From an uncultured Pelagibacteraceae bacterium (GTDB taxonomy: Bacteria; Pseudomonadota; Alphaproteobacteria; Pelagibacterales; Pelagibacteraceae), in the NCBI GenBank assembly GCA_902524635.1, contig CABZDY010000005.1:1-37095 (forward strand): a stretch of 37,095 nucleotides of DNA, given 5' to 3'. The notes under the pieces were generated by a model. That model had not been told where the DNA came from. It worked only from the letters and a program-made list of their open reading frames with translations, and did no database searches. This document shows positions 10,259 to 19,412 of this stretch, piece after piece (the stretch's first letter is position 1; every line of letters starts with the position of its first letter). The translations under genes were made by a program, and so were the position numbers.

Positions 10259-12409
10259 ATGAGAGAGCAATACATCAAAATCCACAACTTATCTGTAGCA
10301 AAAGATCTAGCTGATTTTGTCAAAAATGAGCTTCTACTGGATACTAATGTTAGTCCTGACGAGTTCTGGAAAGGTTTTGACAAAGTGGTACATGAATTAG
10401 CACCTAAAAATAAAAAATTACTCGAAATCAGAGAAACATTTCAACAAGAAATAGATCTGTGGCATAAAAAGAATAGAGACCACGAGATTGACTATAATAA
10501 ATATAAAAATTTTTTGGAAGAAATAGGTTATTTAAAAAAAGAAGGTGAAGATTTTAAAATAGCAACTAAAAATTTAGATGAAGAAATATCTAATATAGCA
10601 GGACCACAATTAGTAGTTCCAATAATGAACTCTAGATATACCTTGAATGCTGCGAATGCAAGGTGGGTAAGCTTATATGACAGTCTTTATGGATCAAATA
10701 TAATAGAGTCTGAGGAAAGTGGAAGTGAAAAATATGATCCTTTAAGAGGACAAGAAGTAATTAAATACACTAGAAACTTTTTGAACAAATATTTTCTAAT
10801 AAATGATCTTGACTGGAAAGATATTACTGGTTTAGCAGTAAATAATAAAAAACTCACAATATATAAGGAAAATAAAGAACATAATTTATCAGATTTAGAG
10901 AAGTTTATTGGTCATAGAGGGGATGCGGCCAAACCAAATGCTATAATCTTAAAAAATAATAATCTTCATCTTGAAATAATTATTAACCCAAGAGCGTTTA
11001 GTGCTGCAAGAGATGCTGCTGGTATAAGCGATATTATAGTTGAGTCTGCTGTATCAACAATTTGTGATCATGAAGATAGTGTAGCCGCAGTAGATGCTGA
11101 AGATAAAGTAACTTGTTATAGAAATTGGCTGGGATTGATGAAAGGAAATTTAAAATCAATATTTGAAAAAAATGGTAAAGAATTAGAAAGAAAACTTAAT
11201 CCAGATAGAAGTTATATATCATTGAATGGTGAAAAGTTGAAACTTCACGGGAGAAGTCTTTTACTTGTGAGAAACGTTGGACACCTAATGACAAACCCTG
11301 CAATCACTTTAAATGATGGATCAGAAGTTCCTGAGGGAATAATGGATGCTTTTATAACTTCAGCAGCTTGTATTCATGATTTAAAAAGAAAAGGTAATTC
11401 AAGAGAAGGGTCAATTTATATCGTAAAACCAAAAATGCATGGGCCAGAGGAGACAGAATTCGCTAATTTAATTTTTACAAAAGTCGAAGAAGTTTTAAAA
11501 ATAGAAAAGAACACGATTAAGTGTGGAATTATGGATGAAGAAAGAAGAACATCTGCAAACCTTAAGGAATGTATTAGAACACTTAAAGATAGAGTATTTT
11601 TTATCAACACTGGATTTTTGGATAGAACTGGTGATGAGATGCACACTTCAATGGAAGCTGGACCAATGATCAAAAAAGGAGATATGAAAGCGTCTAAATG
11701 GATTAAAACCTATGAGGATAATAATGTAGATATAGGCTTAAAATGTGGTTTTTCAGGGGTTGCCCAAATAGGTAAAGGAATGTGGGCCATGCCTGATAAA
11801 ATGAACGAAATGATGGAACAAAAGATTGGACATGTCAATGCAGGCGCAAATTGTGCTTGGGTTCCTTCTCCAACTGCTGCTGCATTACATGTTATGCACT
11901 ATCATGAAGTAAATGTATTTGAAAAACAAAAAGAAATATTAAAAAGAGAGCCATCAAAATTATCTGATCTTCTTACTATTCCGATAGCAAATCGTCCTAA
12001 TTGGTCTGTTGATGAAATTAATACTGAAATTTCAAATTCTGCTCAAACTATTTTGGGTTATGTAGTCAGATGGATTGATCAAGGCATAGGTTGTTCCAAA
12101 GTTCCTGATATAAATGATATTGGGTTAATGGAAGATAGAGCAACTTTGAGAATTTCATCTCAACATATCGCGAATTGGCTTCATCATGGCTTATGTTCGA
12201 ATAGACAGGTTCTTGAAATTTTAAAAAAGATGGCAAAAGTTGTAGATAAACAGAATGAAGATGACTCTCACTACGAAAGTATGTCACCAGAGTATGATAA
12301 ATCTATTGCTTTTAAAGCGGCTTGTGAATTAATTTTTCATGGAAAGTCACAGCCTTCTGGCTATACAGAACCTCTCTTACATTTAAACAGATTAATTAAA
12401 AAAAGCTAA
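10259..12409 (+). CDS. glcB: Malate synthase G
   Basis: Full-length 716 aa; N-terminus IKIHNLSVAKDLADFVKNELL; MKGNLK, MHGPEE, GLKCGFSGVAQIGKGMWAMPD motifs. Confidence 0.96.
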   Translation: MREQYIKIHNLSVAKDLADFVKNELLLDTNVSPDEFWKGFDKVVHELAPKNKKLLEIRETFQQEIDLWHKKNRDHEIDYNKYKNFLEEIGYLKKEGEDFKIATKNLDEEISNIAGPQLVVPIMNSRYTLNAANARWVSLYDSLYGSNIIESEESGSEKYDPLRGQEVIKYTRNFLNKYFLINDLDWKDITGLAVNNKKLTIYKENKEHNLSDLEKFIGHRGDAAKPNAIILKNNNLHLEIIINPRAFSAARDAAGISDIIVESAVSTICDHEDSVAAVDAEDKVTCYRNWLGLMKGNLKSIFEKNGKELERKLNPDRSYISLNGEKLKLHGRSLLLVRNVGHLMTNPAITLNDGSEVPEGIMDAFITSAACIHDLKRKGNSREGSIYIVKPKMHGPEETEFANLIFTKVEEVLKIEKNTIKCGIMDEERRTSANLKECIRTLKDRVFFINTGFLDRTGDEMHTSMEAGPMIKKGDMKASKWIKTYEDNNVDIGLKCGFSGVAQIGKGMWAMPDKMNEMMEQKIGHVNAGANCAWVPSPTAAALHVMHYHEVNVFEKQKEILKREPSKLSDLLTIPIANRPNWSVDEINTEISNSAQTILGYVVRWIDQGIGCSKVPDINDIGLMEDRATLRISSQHIANWLHHGLCSNRQVLEILKKMAKVVDKQNEDDSHYESMSPEYDKSIAFKAACELIFHGKSQPSGYTEPLLHLNRLIKKS

Positions 12410-13015
12410 TTAAGCCTCAAGTTTTTTTCTGTTTTTAAATGCAGATATTAGAGTACCGTCGTCTAAATTTTCAATTTCCCCACCTACTGGTAAACCTTGG
12501 GCTAGTTTTGAAATCTTAATGTTTGTTTTTTTTAAAGTATCCTGAATATAAAATGCAGTAGTTTGGCCCTCGACAGTAGCACTTGTTGCCAAAATTACCT
12601 CATCTATATTATCCCTACTTATTCTTTCTACTAGGGAATTGATCAGCAGGTCTTCTTTGTTTTGACTATTATTATTTGAAAGTGTTCCTCCAAGAATATG
12701 AAAGTAACCTTGAAAAATAGATGAACTTTCTATTGCCCATTGATCTGAAATATTTTCTACAACACAAATTTTGTTAAATTTTTTACTCTTATTTTCACAA
12801 TTATCACATGGACTATTATTTGATTTTAAAGTTCCACATATTTTACATCTAATCACATTTTTAAATACTTCGCTTAAGTTTTGAGCCAATGGTTTTAATA
12901 ATTCTTGACGATTGTTAATCATTTTCAAAATCATTCTTTTTGCAGACTTCGGTCCTAGCCCTGGTAATTTAGATATTAGTTTAATTAAATTTTCTATTTC
13001 AGGAATATTTTGCAT
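12410..13015 (-). CDS. recR: Recombination mediator RecR
   Basis: KLPGLGPKSAKRM helix-hairpin-helix, Cys4 zinc motif CKICGTLKSNNSPCDNC, Toprim region. Confidence 0.95.
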   Translation of the reverse strand: MQNIPEIENLIKLISKLPGLGPKSAKRMILKMINNRQELLKPLAQNLSEVFKNVIRCKICGTLKSNNSPCDNCENKSKKFNKICVVENISDQWAIESSSIFQGYFHILGGTLSNNNSQNKEDLLINSLVERISRDNIDEVILATSATVEGQTTAFYIQDTLKKTNIKISKLAQGLPVGGEIENLDDGTLISAFKNRKKLEA

Positions 13016-13020
13016 TTAAA

Positions 13021-13338
13021 TTATAAAGGCCACTTAAATCCAGGTATTCCAAAATTTCCTGAAGCCTTAGAAATTTCCTCTACTGTTTTTGATTTAAGTT
13101 GCGATTTTGCGTTATTATGAGCAGCAGTAATAAGATCTTCTAGTATTACTTTTTCTTCTTTTAAAACATTTTCACTAAGTTTAATTGAGATCATAGTTCC
13201 CTCTCCATTTAACGTAACCTTTACATCATTAGCTCCCGAGACACCTTCAACTTCGATCTTTTTAATGTTTTCTTGGCTTTCTTTCATTTTGCTCTCAATT
13301 TCTTTGGCTTTTTCCATTAATTTTGAAAAATCTGTCAT
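13021..13338 (-). CDS. ybaB: YbaB/EbfC nucleoid-associated protein
   Basis: 105 aa; VSGANDVKVTLNGEGTMISIKLS; located between recR and dnaX as in many bacteria. Confidence 0.93.
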   Translation of the reverse strand: MTDFSKLMEKAKEIESKMKESQENIKKIEVEGVSGANDVKVTLNGEGTMISIKLSENVLKEEKVILEDLITAAHNNAKSQLKSKTVEEISKASGNFGIPGFKWPL

Positions 13339-13339
13339 T

Positions 13340-14974
13340 CTAATCCTCTTTCAACTCAACATTTATTAATTCTGCATCAGGAAATGCTTCGATCACTTTT
13401 TTATATGCTTCAGACTTTTTAACATCATCAAATATTTTTTTTTCATCAATTTTATTTTTTTCTTTTTTTGAGATTTGTCCTTGGTTTTTTGATAGAGAGA
13501 TAATCCATCTCTTGGATGTCCATTCGTACAGCTTGTTAGATAGATTTTTAATAAAGTCTTTGTCTAAGTTTTCATTAAAAGATATTTCTATTAAACCCTC
13601 AGAGAATGAAACTAAATTTATATTAGTTTCAAGCTCATATTTAATCTTAGCTTCTTTCCTTTCCGTACACAGATTTATCAAACTTTGAAATGAACCTATT
13701 TTAAGTTCGTTAATTACTTCATCTTTATTTAAATTTGGTTCAATTTTTTCTTGTTGTGAAATATTTTTGATTTGATCAATTGTTTTACTTGTAATTTTTT
13801 TTTCAGGTTCTTTAATTAAAATATCAGGATTTTTTCCAGTAAATCTTTCCTCAACATCTTTCTCTTTAAAACCTTTTATTCTCATTAATCTAAAAAGAAA
13901 CATTTCAACTGATAAATTTGGATTTGAAACTATGTTAATTTCCTCAATTGTATCAAGTGTAAATTGCCAAAAAAGGATTATTTCCTTTGAGTCTAAGTTT
14001 TCAGATATTGTTGAAAGATTACTAAAATCTTGATCATTTAAAGAAAAATTATTTCCGTCTAATTTTATAAAATTAATATTTTTTAGGTAATATAGAACCT
14101 CAAGAAAATCATTCAAAAAAATTTTGGGATCTACACCAGAATCATAAATTTTTCTGTACAACTCAAATACTTTCTTTTCATCACCACTAAACAGATTTAG
14201 TATTAATTCTATCAGAGAACTTTTATCAAAATATCCATAAATACTTTGTGCTTTATCTAGATTTAATTCCTCATCATTTTGATTGGCTACAAGTCCACGA
14301 TCTAATAAAGATAATGCATCTCTAACTGATCCTTCTGAAATTTTAACAATTAGTTTTAAAGCTTCATCAGAAACTTTACCTCCTTCTTTGTCTTTAATCA
14401 TTTTTATATAATTAAAAAGCTCTTCAGATTTCACTCTAGAGAGATCAAAACGTTGACATCTCGATATTACTGTTACAGGAATTTTTTTGATTTCGGTTGT
14501 TGCAAAAATAAATTTTAAATATTTTGGTGGCTCCTCAAGAGTTTTTAAAAGTGCATTAAATGCTTGTTTGCTTAACATATGAACTTCATCAATAATAAAT
14601 ATTTTATAGTTAGCAGTTGTTGGTCCATATCTTGAAAATTCAATAAGCTCTCTTACATCATCAACACCGGTCCTACTTGCAGCATCCATCTCTAAAACAT
14701 CAATATGATTTGAGTTAACAATTGAATTACAATGTTCACAAAAATCTTTTTTGCAAAGGTTTTCAACACCATTCTCACAATTTAATGCCTTAGCAACTAT
14801 TCTTGCAAAAGTAGTTTTTCCAACACCTCTAATACCAGTAAATAAAAATGCGTTCGCAGCTTTATCGGAGATGACTGAATTTTTAATTGTTTCAGCAATA
14901 ACCTCTTGGCCGATTAAGTCCTCAAATACCTGAGGTCTGTATTTTAAAGCTAGTACTTTAGAATTTTCTGTCAT
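13340..14974 (-). CDS. dnaX: DNA polymerase III subunit gamma/tau
   Basis: MTENSKVLALKYRPQVFEDLIGQE, Walker A GIRGVGKTT, zinc module C-x8-C-x2-C region, DEVHMLS. Start set to ATG at 14974 rather than the TTG at 14989 in the ORF track, which would overlap ffs. Confidence 0.95.
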   Translation of the reverse strand: MTENSKVLALKYRPQVFEDLIGQEVIAETIKNSVISDKAANAFLFTGIRGVGKTTFARIVAKALNCENGVENLCKKDFCEHCNSIVNSNHIDVLEMDAASRTGVDDVRELIEFSRYGPTTANYKIFIIDEVHMLSKQAFNALLKTLEEPPKYLKFIFATTEIKKIPVTVISRCQRFDLSRVKSEELFNYIKMIKDKEGGKVSDEALKLIVKISEGSVRDALSLLDRGLVANQNDEELNLDKAQSIYGYFDKSSLIELILNLFSGDEKKVFELYRKIYDSGVDPKIFLNDFLEVLYYLKNINFIKLDGNNFSLNDQDFSNLSTISENLDSKEIILFWQFTLDTIEEINIVSNPNLSVEMFLFRLMRIKGFKEKDVEERFTGKNPDILIKEPEKKITSKTIDQIKNISQQEKIEPNLNKDEVINELKIGSFQSLINLCTERKEAKIKYELETNINLVSFSEGLIEISFNENLDKDFIKNLSNKLYEWTSKRWIISLSKNQGQISKKEKNKIDEKKIFDDVKKSEAYKKVIEAFPDAELINVELKED

Positions 14975-14980
14975 TTTTAA

Positions 14981-15067
14981 GGAGACCAACCAACCTGGAA
15001 AATACTCACTACCCTTGCTATCTTTCGATCCTGGGGGATTTGTGGTAACACCACCTGGTTGGCCTCC
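14981..15067 (-). ncRNA. ffs: 4.5S signal recognition particle RNA
   Basis: Reverse strand GGAGGCCAACCAGG...CCAGGATCGAAAGATAGCAAGG...CCAGGTTGGTTGGTCTCC: SRP domain IV consensus (cf. CCAGG-x-CCGGAAGG-x-AGCA) enclosed by long complementary ends; upstream of dnaX-ybaB-recR. Confidence 0.93.
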
Positions 15068-15073
15068 AACTTT

Positions 15074-15103
15074 ATTATATCAATAAAAATTTCTATTCTA
15101 CAA
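15074..15103 (-). promoter_or_regulatory. Promoter of ffs (TTGTAG-18-TATAAT)
   Basis: Perfect TATAAT on the minus strand at 15079-15074, 7 nt before the 5' end of the SRP RNA; TTGTAG at 15103-15098. Confidence 0.7.
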
Positions 15104-15116
15104 GAAAGTTATAAAT

Positions 15117-15944
15117 TTATTTTTTTCTAAATATATCTGATTTATAAACACCTAGAACGTGCATATCTTGGCAATGTAGACCCAATTCCTCAAGTGAGTT
15201 TTTGATTTTAGGAGATTCTATATGTCCATCAATATCACATAGAAAAAAATATGAGGAAAATGAGTTCTTTTCAGGAAAACTTTGTAGTTTACTCATATCA
15301 ACTCCATTTATTGCAAATCCTGACAGTGCAGAATAAAGAGCAGCAGGTTTATTTTTCAACTTAAATAATATTGATGTTACATGATTATCATCAGAAAAAT
15401 CTGGCTGAAAAATATCTTTCCCAAATAATAAAAATCTAGTCACGTTATCTTTATCATCTTGGATATTTTCTTGTAGAATTTTAAGACCATATATTTCTGC
15501 ACTAAGACTAGAAGCTATAGCAGCTTTAGACCTGTCTTTAGTTTCTGAGACAAATTTTGCTGAACCAGCTGTATCGGCTCTAACATTTTCAATAAATTTT
15601 TTCTTCCTAATAAAACTTGAAGATTGGCTTAATGCTTGTGCATGTGAGTAAACCTCTTTTATGTCTTCTATATATGAATCTTTTAGGCCTAAAAGATTAT
15701 GATTAATTGGAAAAAAATGCTCTGCATAAATATTTAATCTGTATTTAAAGATTAAATACTCGACACCAATATTTCCAGTTGTTTTATTTGATTCTGGAAT
15801 TAAAGATTTAATTGAATTATCTTCACTAGATCTTTCAAAGCATTCATCAAATGTTTTGCAGGGTATTGTTTCACTCTCTGGATACATTTTTTTAGCACAA
15901 CTTTCGCTGTAGCTTCCTGCAACACCTTGATAAGCAATTTTCAT
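15117..15944 (-). CDS. pheA: Prephenate dehydratase
   Basis: MKIAYQGVAGSYSESCAKK; C-terminal ACT domain (LKNKPAALYSALSGFAINGVDMSKLQSFP). Confidence 0.93.
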   Translation of the reverse strand: MKIAYQGVAGSYSESCAKKMYPESETIPCKTFDECFERSSEDNSIKSLIPESNKTTGNIGVEYLIFKYRLNIYAEHFFPINHNLLGLKDSYIEDIKEVYSHAQALSQSSSFIRKKKFIENVRADTAGSAKFVSETKDRSKAAIASSLSAEIYGLKILQENIQDDKDNVTRFLLFGKDIFQPDFSDDNHVTSILFKLKNKPAALYSALSGFAINGVDMSKLQSFPEKNSFSSYFFLCDIDGHIESPKIKNSLEELGLHCQDMHVLGVYKSDIFRKK

Positions 15945-15947
15945 AAT

Positions 15948-16685
15948 TTAATTTTTATATTCCATAATTTTTTTTATTTCTAGATAATCTTCATCTGTAT
16001 CTACACCAATTGGTTTAGTTTTTGCTAATCCTACATCTATCTCAATATTATTATCTATTAGTCTCAATTGCTCTAGGTTTTGTGATTTTTCATTCTGAGT
16101 TTGCTCTAATTTCACAAACTTTTCTAAATATAAAACATGATAAATATAAATTCCAATATGGTGGTAAATGTTTTTTTGAGTATTTTCAATTTCTCTCGTG
16201 AATGATGATGCTGTTGATAGATTGTTTTGATGAAGTTCCTCTTTTGTAGTTACTTTTACAATATTTTTATTTAAGAAAAATTTTTCGTCCTCAATTTGAC
16301 AGGCTAATGTTGAAATTTTAGATTTTTTTTCAATAGTTTTTTTTAGGAGATTATGCACATCTTCAATATCAAGCATTGGTTCATCTCCTTGAAGATTTAT
16401 TACATATTCAATATTTTCATCTTTTAACTCTTTATAAGCCTCAAAAATTCTGTCAGTTCCGGTTTTATGATCTTTTTTGGTTAAAATACATTTTCCTCCA
16501 AGCTTAGTGACCTCTTCAAATATTTCTTTATCACCTGTTGCAACATAACTTTCTCCAATTAGAGATGATTTTGCAATTTTGTAAACATGATTGATAATTG
16601 AAACATTATTGATTTTTAATAAAGGTTTATTTGGTAACCTTGTTGCAGCTAATCTTGAAGGGATTAAAATTACTGTATTGCTCAT
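15948..16685 (-). CDS. kdsB: 3-deoxy-manno-octulosonate cytidylyltransferase
   Basis: VILIPSRLAATRLPNKPL; NLQGDEPML; HHIGIYIY. Confidence 0.95.
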   Translation of the reverse strand: MSNTVILIPSRLAATRLPNKPLLKINNVSIINHVYKIAKSSLIGESYVATGDKEIFEEVTKLGGKCILTKKDHKTGTDRIFEAYKELKDENIEYVINLQGDEPMLDIEDVHNLLKKTIEKKSKISTLACQIEDEKFFLNKNIVKVTTKEELHQNNLSTASSFTREIENTQKNIYHHIGIYIYHVLYLEKFVKLEQTQNEKSQNLEQLRLIDNNIEIDVGLAKTKPIGVDTDEDYLEIKKIMEYKN

Positions 16686-16694
16686 AAACTAGGT

Positions 16695-16720
16695 ATTATG
16701 CGTCTTTCAGACGCAATAAT
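16695..16720. repeat. Inverted repeat/hairpin in the kdsB-cycM divergent intergenic region
   Basis: ATTAT GCGTCT TTC AGACGC A ATAAT: perfect 6-bp GC-rich stem, extended by 5 A/T pairs across a 1-nt bulge. Confidence 0.8.
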
Positions 16721-16781
16721 TAAATTTAAATTTAGTTTTTTTTTTGTTTAACATGTTATACGAGGATAATAATTAAAAATC

Positions 16782-17312
16782 ATGGACTCATTTGAAGTTA
16801 ATAAAATCATAGCAGCGGTAGTTGTTATTTTTGTTGTTATATTTGGAATAACTAAAATTTCTGACATTATCTATTACGTAGAGAAGCCGAGTCAATCAGC
16901 TTATAAAGTTGAATTTGCTGAAACAGATGGCACAAAAGCTTCAGCAGCGGTTGAAGCAGTTGATATTTCTGCTCTATTAGCCATGGGAAGTGTTGATCAT
17001 GGAAAGAAAGTCTTTAAGAAATGTAGTGCATGTCATTCGATTAAGAAAGGTGGAAGAAATAATATTGGCCCAGCACTTTACAATGTACTAGGTAGAAATA
17101 TGGGTGCTCTGCAAGATTACAAATATTCAAAAGCCTTGGTAGCATTTGGGAAGGACTGGACTTTCCAAGAGATGAATAGTTTTTTAATAAAACCTGCTTC
17201 ATATATAAAGGGTACCAAAATGGCTTTCGCAGGATTAAAAAAAGAGAAAGACAGAGCTTCAGTAATTCTATACATGAATGCTAATGCTGATAGTCCTTTA
17301 CAACTACCTTAA
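16782..17312 (+). CDS. cycM: Membrane-anchored class I cytochrome c (CycM-like)
   Basis: N-terminal TM segment, heme motif CSACH, GPALYNVLGRNMG, distal Met (GTKMAFAGLKK). Confidence 0.9.
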   Translation: MDSFEVNKIIAAVVVIFVVIFGITKISDIIYYVEKPSQSAYKVEFAETDGTKASAAVEAVDISALLAMGSVDHGKKVFKKCSACHSIKKGGRNNIGPALYNVLGRNMGALQDYKYSKALVAFGKDWTFQEMNSFLIKPASYIKGTKMAFAGLKKEKDRASVILYMNANADSPLQLP

Positions 17313-18236
17313 TTTACCAAAACAATATAATAAAATACTCTTTTGAACATAAACTCTGTTAAGAGCTTGTTGCCATACTTTTGATTGTTTCCCAAGAAAT
17401 ACTTCTTCTGTAACTTCATTTCCTCTTGGTAGACAATGCAGAAATATTGCATCTTTCTTGGCTAAATTCATAGTTTTTGTATCAACTTTAAAATTTTTAA
17501 ATGATTTAAGTTTCTTTTTCTTATTCACTTTATCGTTCAATGAAATGACTTTATCTGTCATTACAACATCAGAATTTTTAATAGCTATTTCTTTTTTATT
17601 AAAAATTTTTATTTTTCCTTCTTGTTTTTTTATTAAAGAAATAAGGTTTTTATTTGGCTGATAGCCTTTAGGGCATGCAATATTTAGGTAAACAGAGAAT
17701 TTTATACAAGCTTCTACTAAGCTATTCATCATATTGTTGTTAGCATCACCTATCCAACATAGTTTTAATTTTGAAATACTTTTCTTTTTAATTTCTTGAA
17801 TAGTAAAAATATCTGACAAAACCTGAGTAGGATGTGAGCATGGACTTAATCCATTAATTATTGGTATGCTTGAATATTTTTTAAATTGATCTAATTTCTT
17901 ATCCGAATCTGTTCTCAACATAAAAGCATTACCATAAGTTGATAAAATTTTAGATGTATCTGCTATACTTTCACTACCAACACCTAGGTGTAACTCCTCT
18001 GGTCTTAATGTTAAAGATCCTCCACCTAATTGTTTAATAGCCAAATAAAAACTTAATCTAGTTCTAAGGCTAGATTTTTCAAACATCTGTACAAGAATTT
18101 TACCCTTTAAAGGTGAGTCTTTGTCTGGATCAAGGGTATTTAATTTTTTTCTTTTTGATTTTCTATTTTTTGCATCAGAAATAATTTGTTTTAGATCTTT
18201 TAGGGGAATATCTCTAATATGAAGAAAGTTTTTCAT
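17304..18236 (-). CDS. argF: Ornithine carbamoyltransferase
   Basis: FEKSSLRTRLSF (SxRT motif), CSHPTQVLSDI, FLHCLPRG. Confidence 0.94.
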   Translation of the reverse strand: MKNFLHIRDIPLKDLKQIISDAKNRKSKRKKLNTLDPDKDSPLKGKILVQMFEKSSLRTRLSFYLAIKQLGGGSLTLRPEELHLGVGSESIADTSKILSTYGNAFMLRTDSDKKLDQFKKYSSIPIINGLSPCSHPTQVLSDIFTIQEIKKKSISKLKLCWIGDANNNMMNSLVEACIKFSVYLNIACPKGYQPNKNLISLIKKQEGKIKIFNKKEIAIKNSDVVMTDKVISLNDKVNKKKKLKSFKNFKVDTKTMNLAKKDAIFLHCLPRGNEVTEEVFLGKQSKVWQQALNRVYVQKSILLYCFGKLR

Positions 18237-19405
18237 TGTTTTTTATAACCTTCACAAACTTTATTGATAATTTTTATAGCTATATTTATTTCATTTTTAT
18301 TAACATTTAATGGGGGCAAAATTCTTATAACATTTTCAGCTGCTCTAATTGTTAGTAGTTTATTTTTCAGTAAACTTTGTATAAATTTTGTCTGATCATG
18401 ATGTAACTGAATTCCTAAAATGAATCCTGTTCCTCTTATATCTTTAATAATATTTGGAAATTTGATTTTAATTTTGTTTAATTCTGAAATAAAATATTTT
18501 GAATTACTTTTTACTTTTGTAAGAAAGCCTTTTTTAAAAATTTCATCCATCACAGCATTTCCAACAGACATTGCTAAAGGGTTTCCACCAAAAGTAGATC
18601 CATGTGTGCCTGGAACCATAGCCTTAGAAACTTTTTTTGTCATTAACACTGCACCTATCGGGAACCCTCCTCCAATTCCTTTTGCAATTGGAACTATATC
18701 TGGCTTTATGTTTGCATATTCATATGAAAAAAACTTACCTGATCTCCCAATTCCACATTGAACTTCATCTAAAATAAGAAGAATTTTTTTTTGATTACAA
18801 ATCTTTCTCAATTCTTTGAGACACCATGAGGGTACGACTTTAATACCACCCTCGCCCATTATCGGTTCAATCATTATAGCCGCTGTTTTGCTTGTAATTT
18901 TTCTTTTTAGTTCCTTGTGGTTCCCAAATTTAAAATGATCAAATCCACCCACTTTTGGTCCAAATCCTTCAACCATTTTTTTAGATCCACTGGCATTTAT
19001 TGCTGCAATAGTTCTTCCGTGAAAAGAATTTTTTATACATAAAATTCTATTTTTTTTTTTTTGACCTATTGAATAAAAATATCTTCTAGCAACTTTTATA
19101 GCAGCCTCAGTAGCTTCTGCCCCACTATTTTGAAAAATAACTGCATCAGCAAAAGTTCTCTTTGTTAATTTTTTAGCTAATTCCTCTCCCTCTGGAATTA
19201 TGAAGGAGTTAGAAACATGCCAAAGTTTTTTTGATTGTTTGTTTATTGCTTTTACTAAATTTGGATTAGCATGACCTAAAGAATTAACAGCAATTCCTTG
19301 AACAAAATCCAAAAACTTTATTCCTTTTTTTGTATACAAATAAGATCCTTTACCTTTGTTGAAAGATAGGTTTCTTCTTTTATAGTTTTTTGCTAAAGAA
19401 CTCAT
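18233..19405 (-). CDS. argD: Acetylornithine/succinyldiaminopimelate aminotransferase
   Basis: Class III aminotransferase: FQNSGAEATEAAIKVAR, LDEVQCGIGRSG, IAKGIGGGFPIGA; adjacent to argF. Confidence 0.94.
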   Translation of the reverse strand: MSSLAKNYKRRNLSFNKGKGSYLYTKKGIKFLDFVQGIAVNSLGHANPNLVKAINKQSKKLWHVSNSFIIPEGEELAKKLTKRTFADAVIFQNSGAEATEAAIKVARRYFYSIGQKKKNRILCIKNSFHGRTIAAINASGSKKMVEGFGPKVGGFDHFKFGNHKELKRKITSKTAAIMIEPIMGEGGIKVVPSWCLKELRKICNQKKILLILDEVQCGIGRSGKFFSYEYANIKPDIVPIAKGIGGGFPIGAVLMTKKVSKAMVPGTHGSTFGGNPLAMSVGNAVMDEIFKKGFLTKVKSNSKYFISELNKIKIKFPNIIKDIRGTGFILGIQLHHDQTKFIQSLLKNKLLTIRAAENVIRILPPLNVNKNEINIAIKIINKVCEGYKKQ

Positions 19406-19412
19406 ATTTATA

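Noticed and set aside
14975-14989. TTG start for dnaX (MVSLK extension)
   Set aside because: Would overlap the 3' end of the SRP RNA; ATG at 14974 gives the conventional N-terminus.
18420-18761. 113-aa plus-strand ORF antisense to argD
   Set aside because: Overlaps the conserved PLP region of argD; no independent support.
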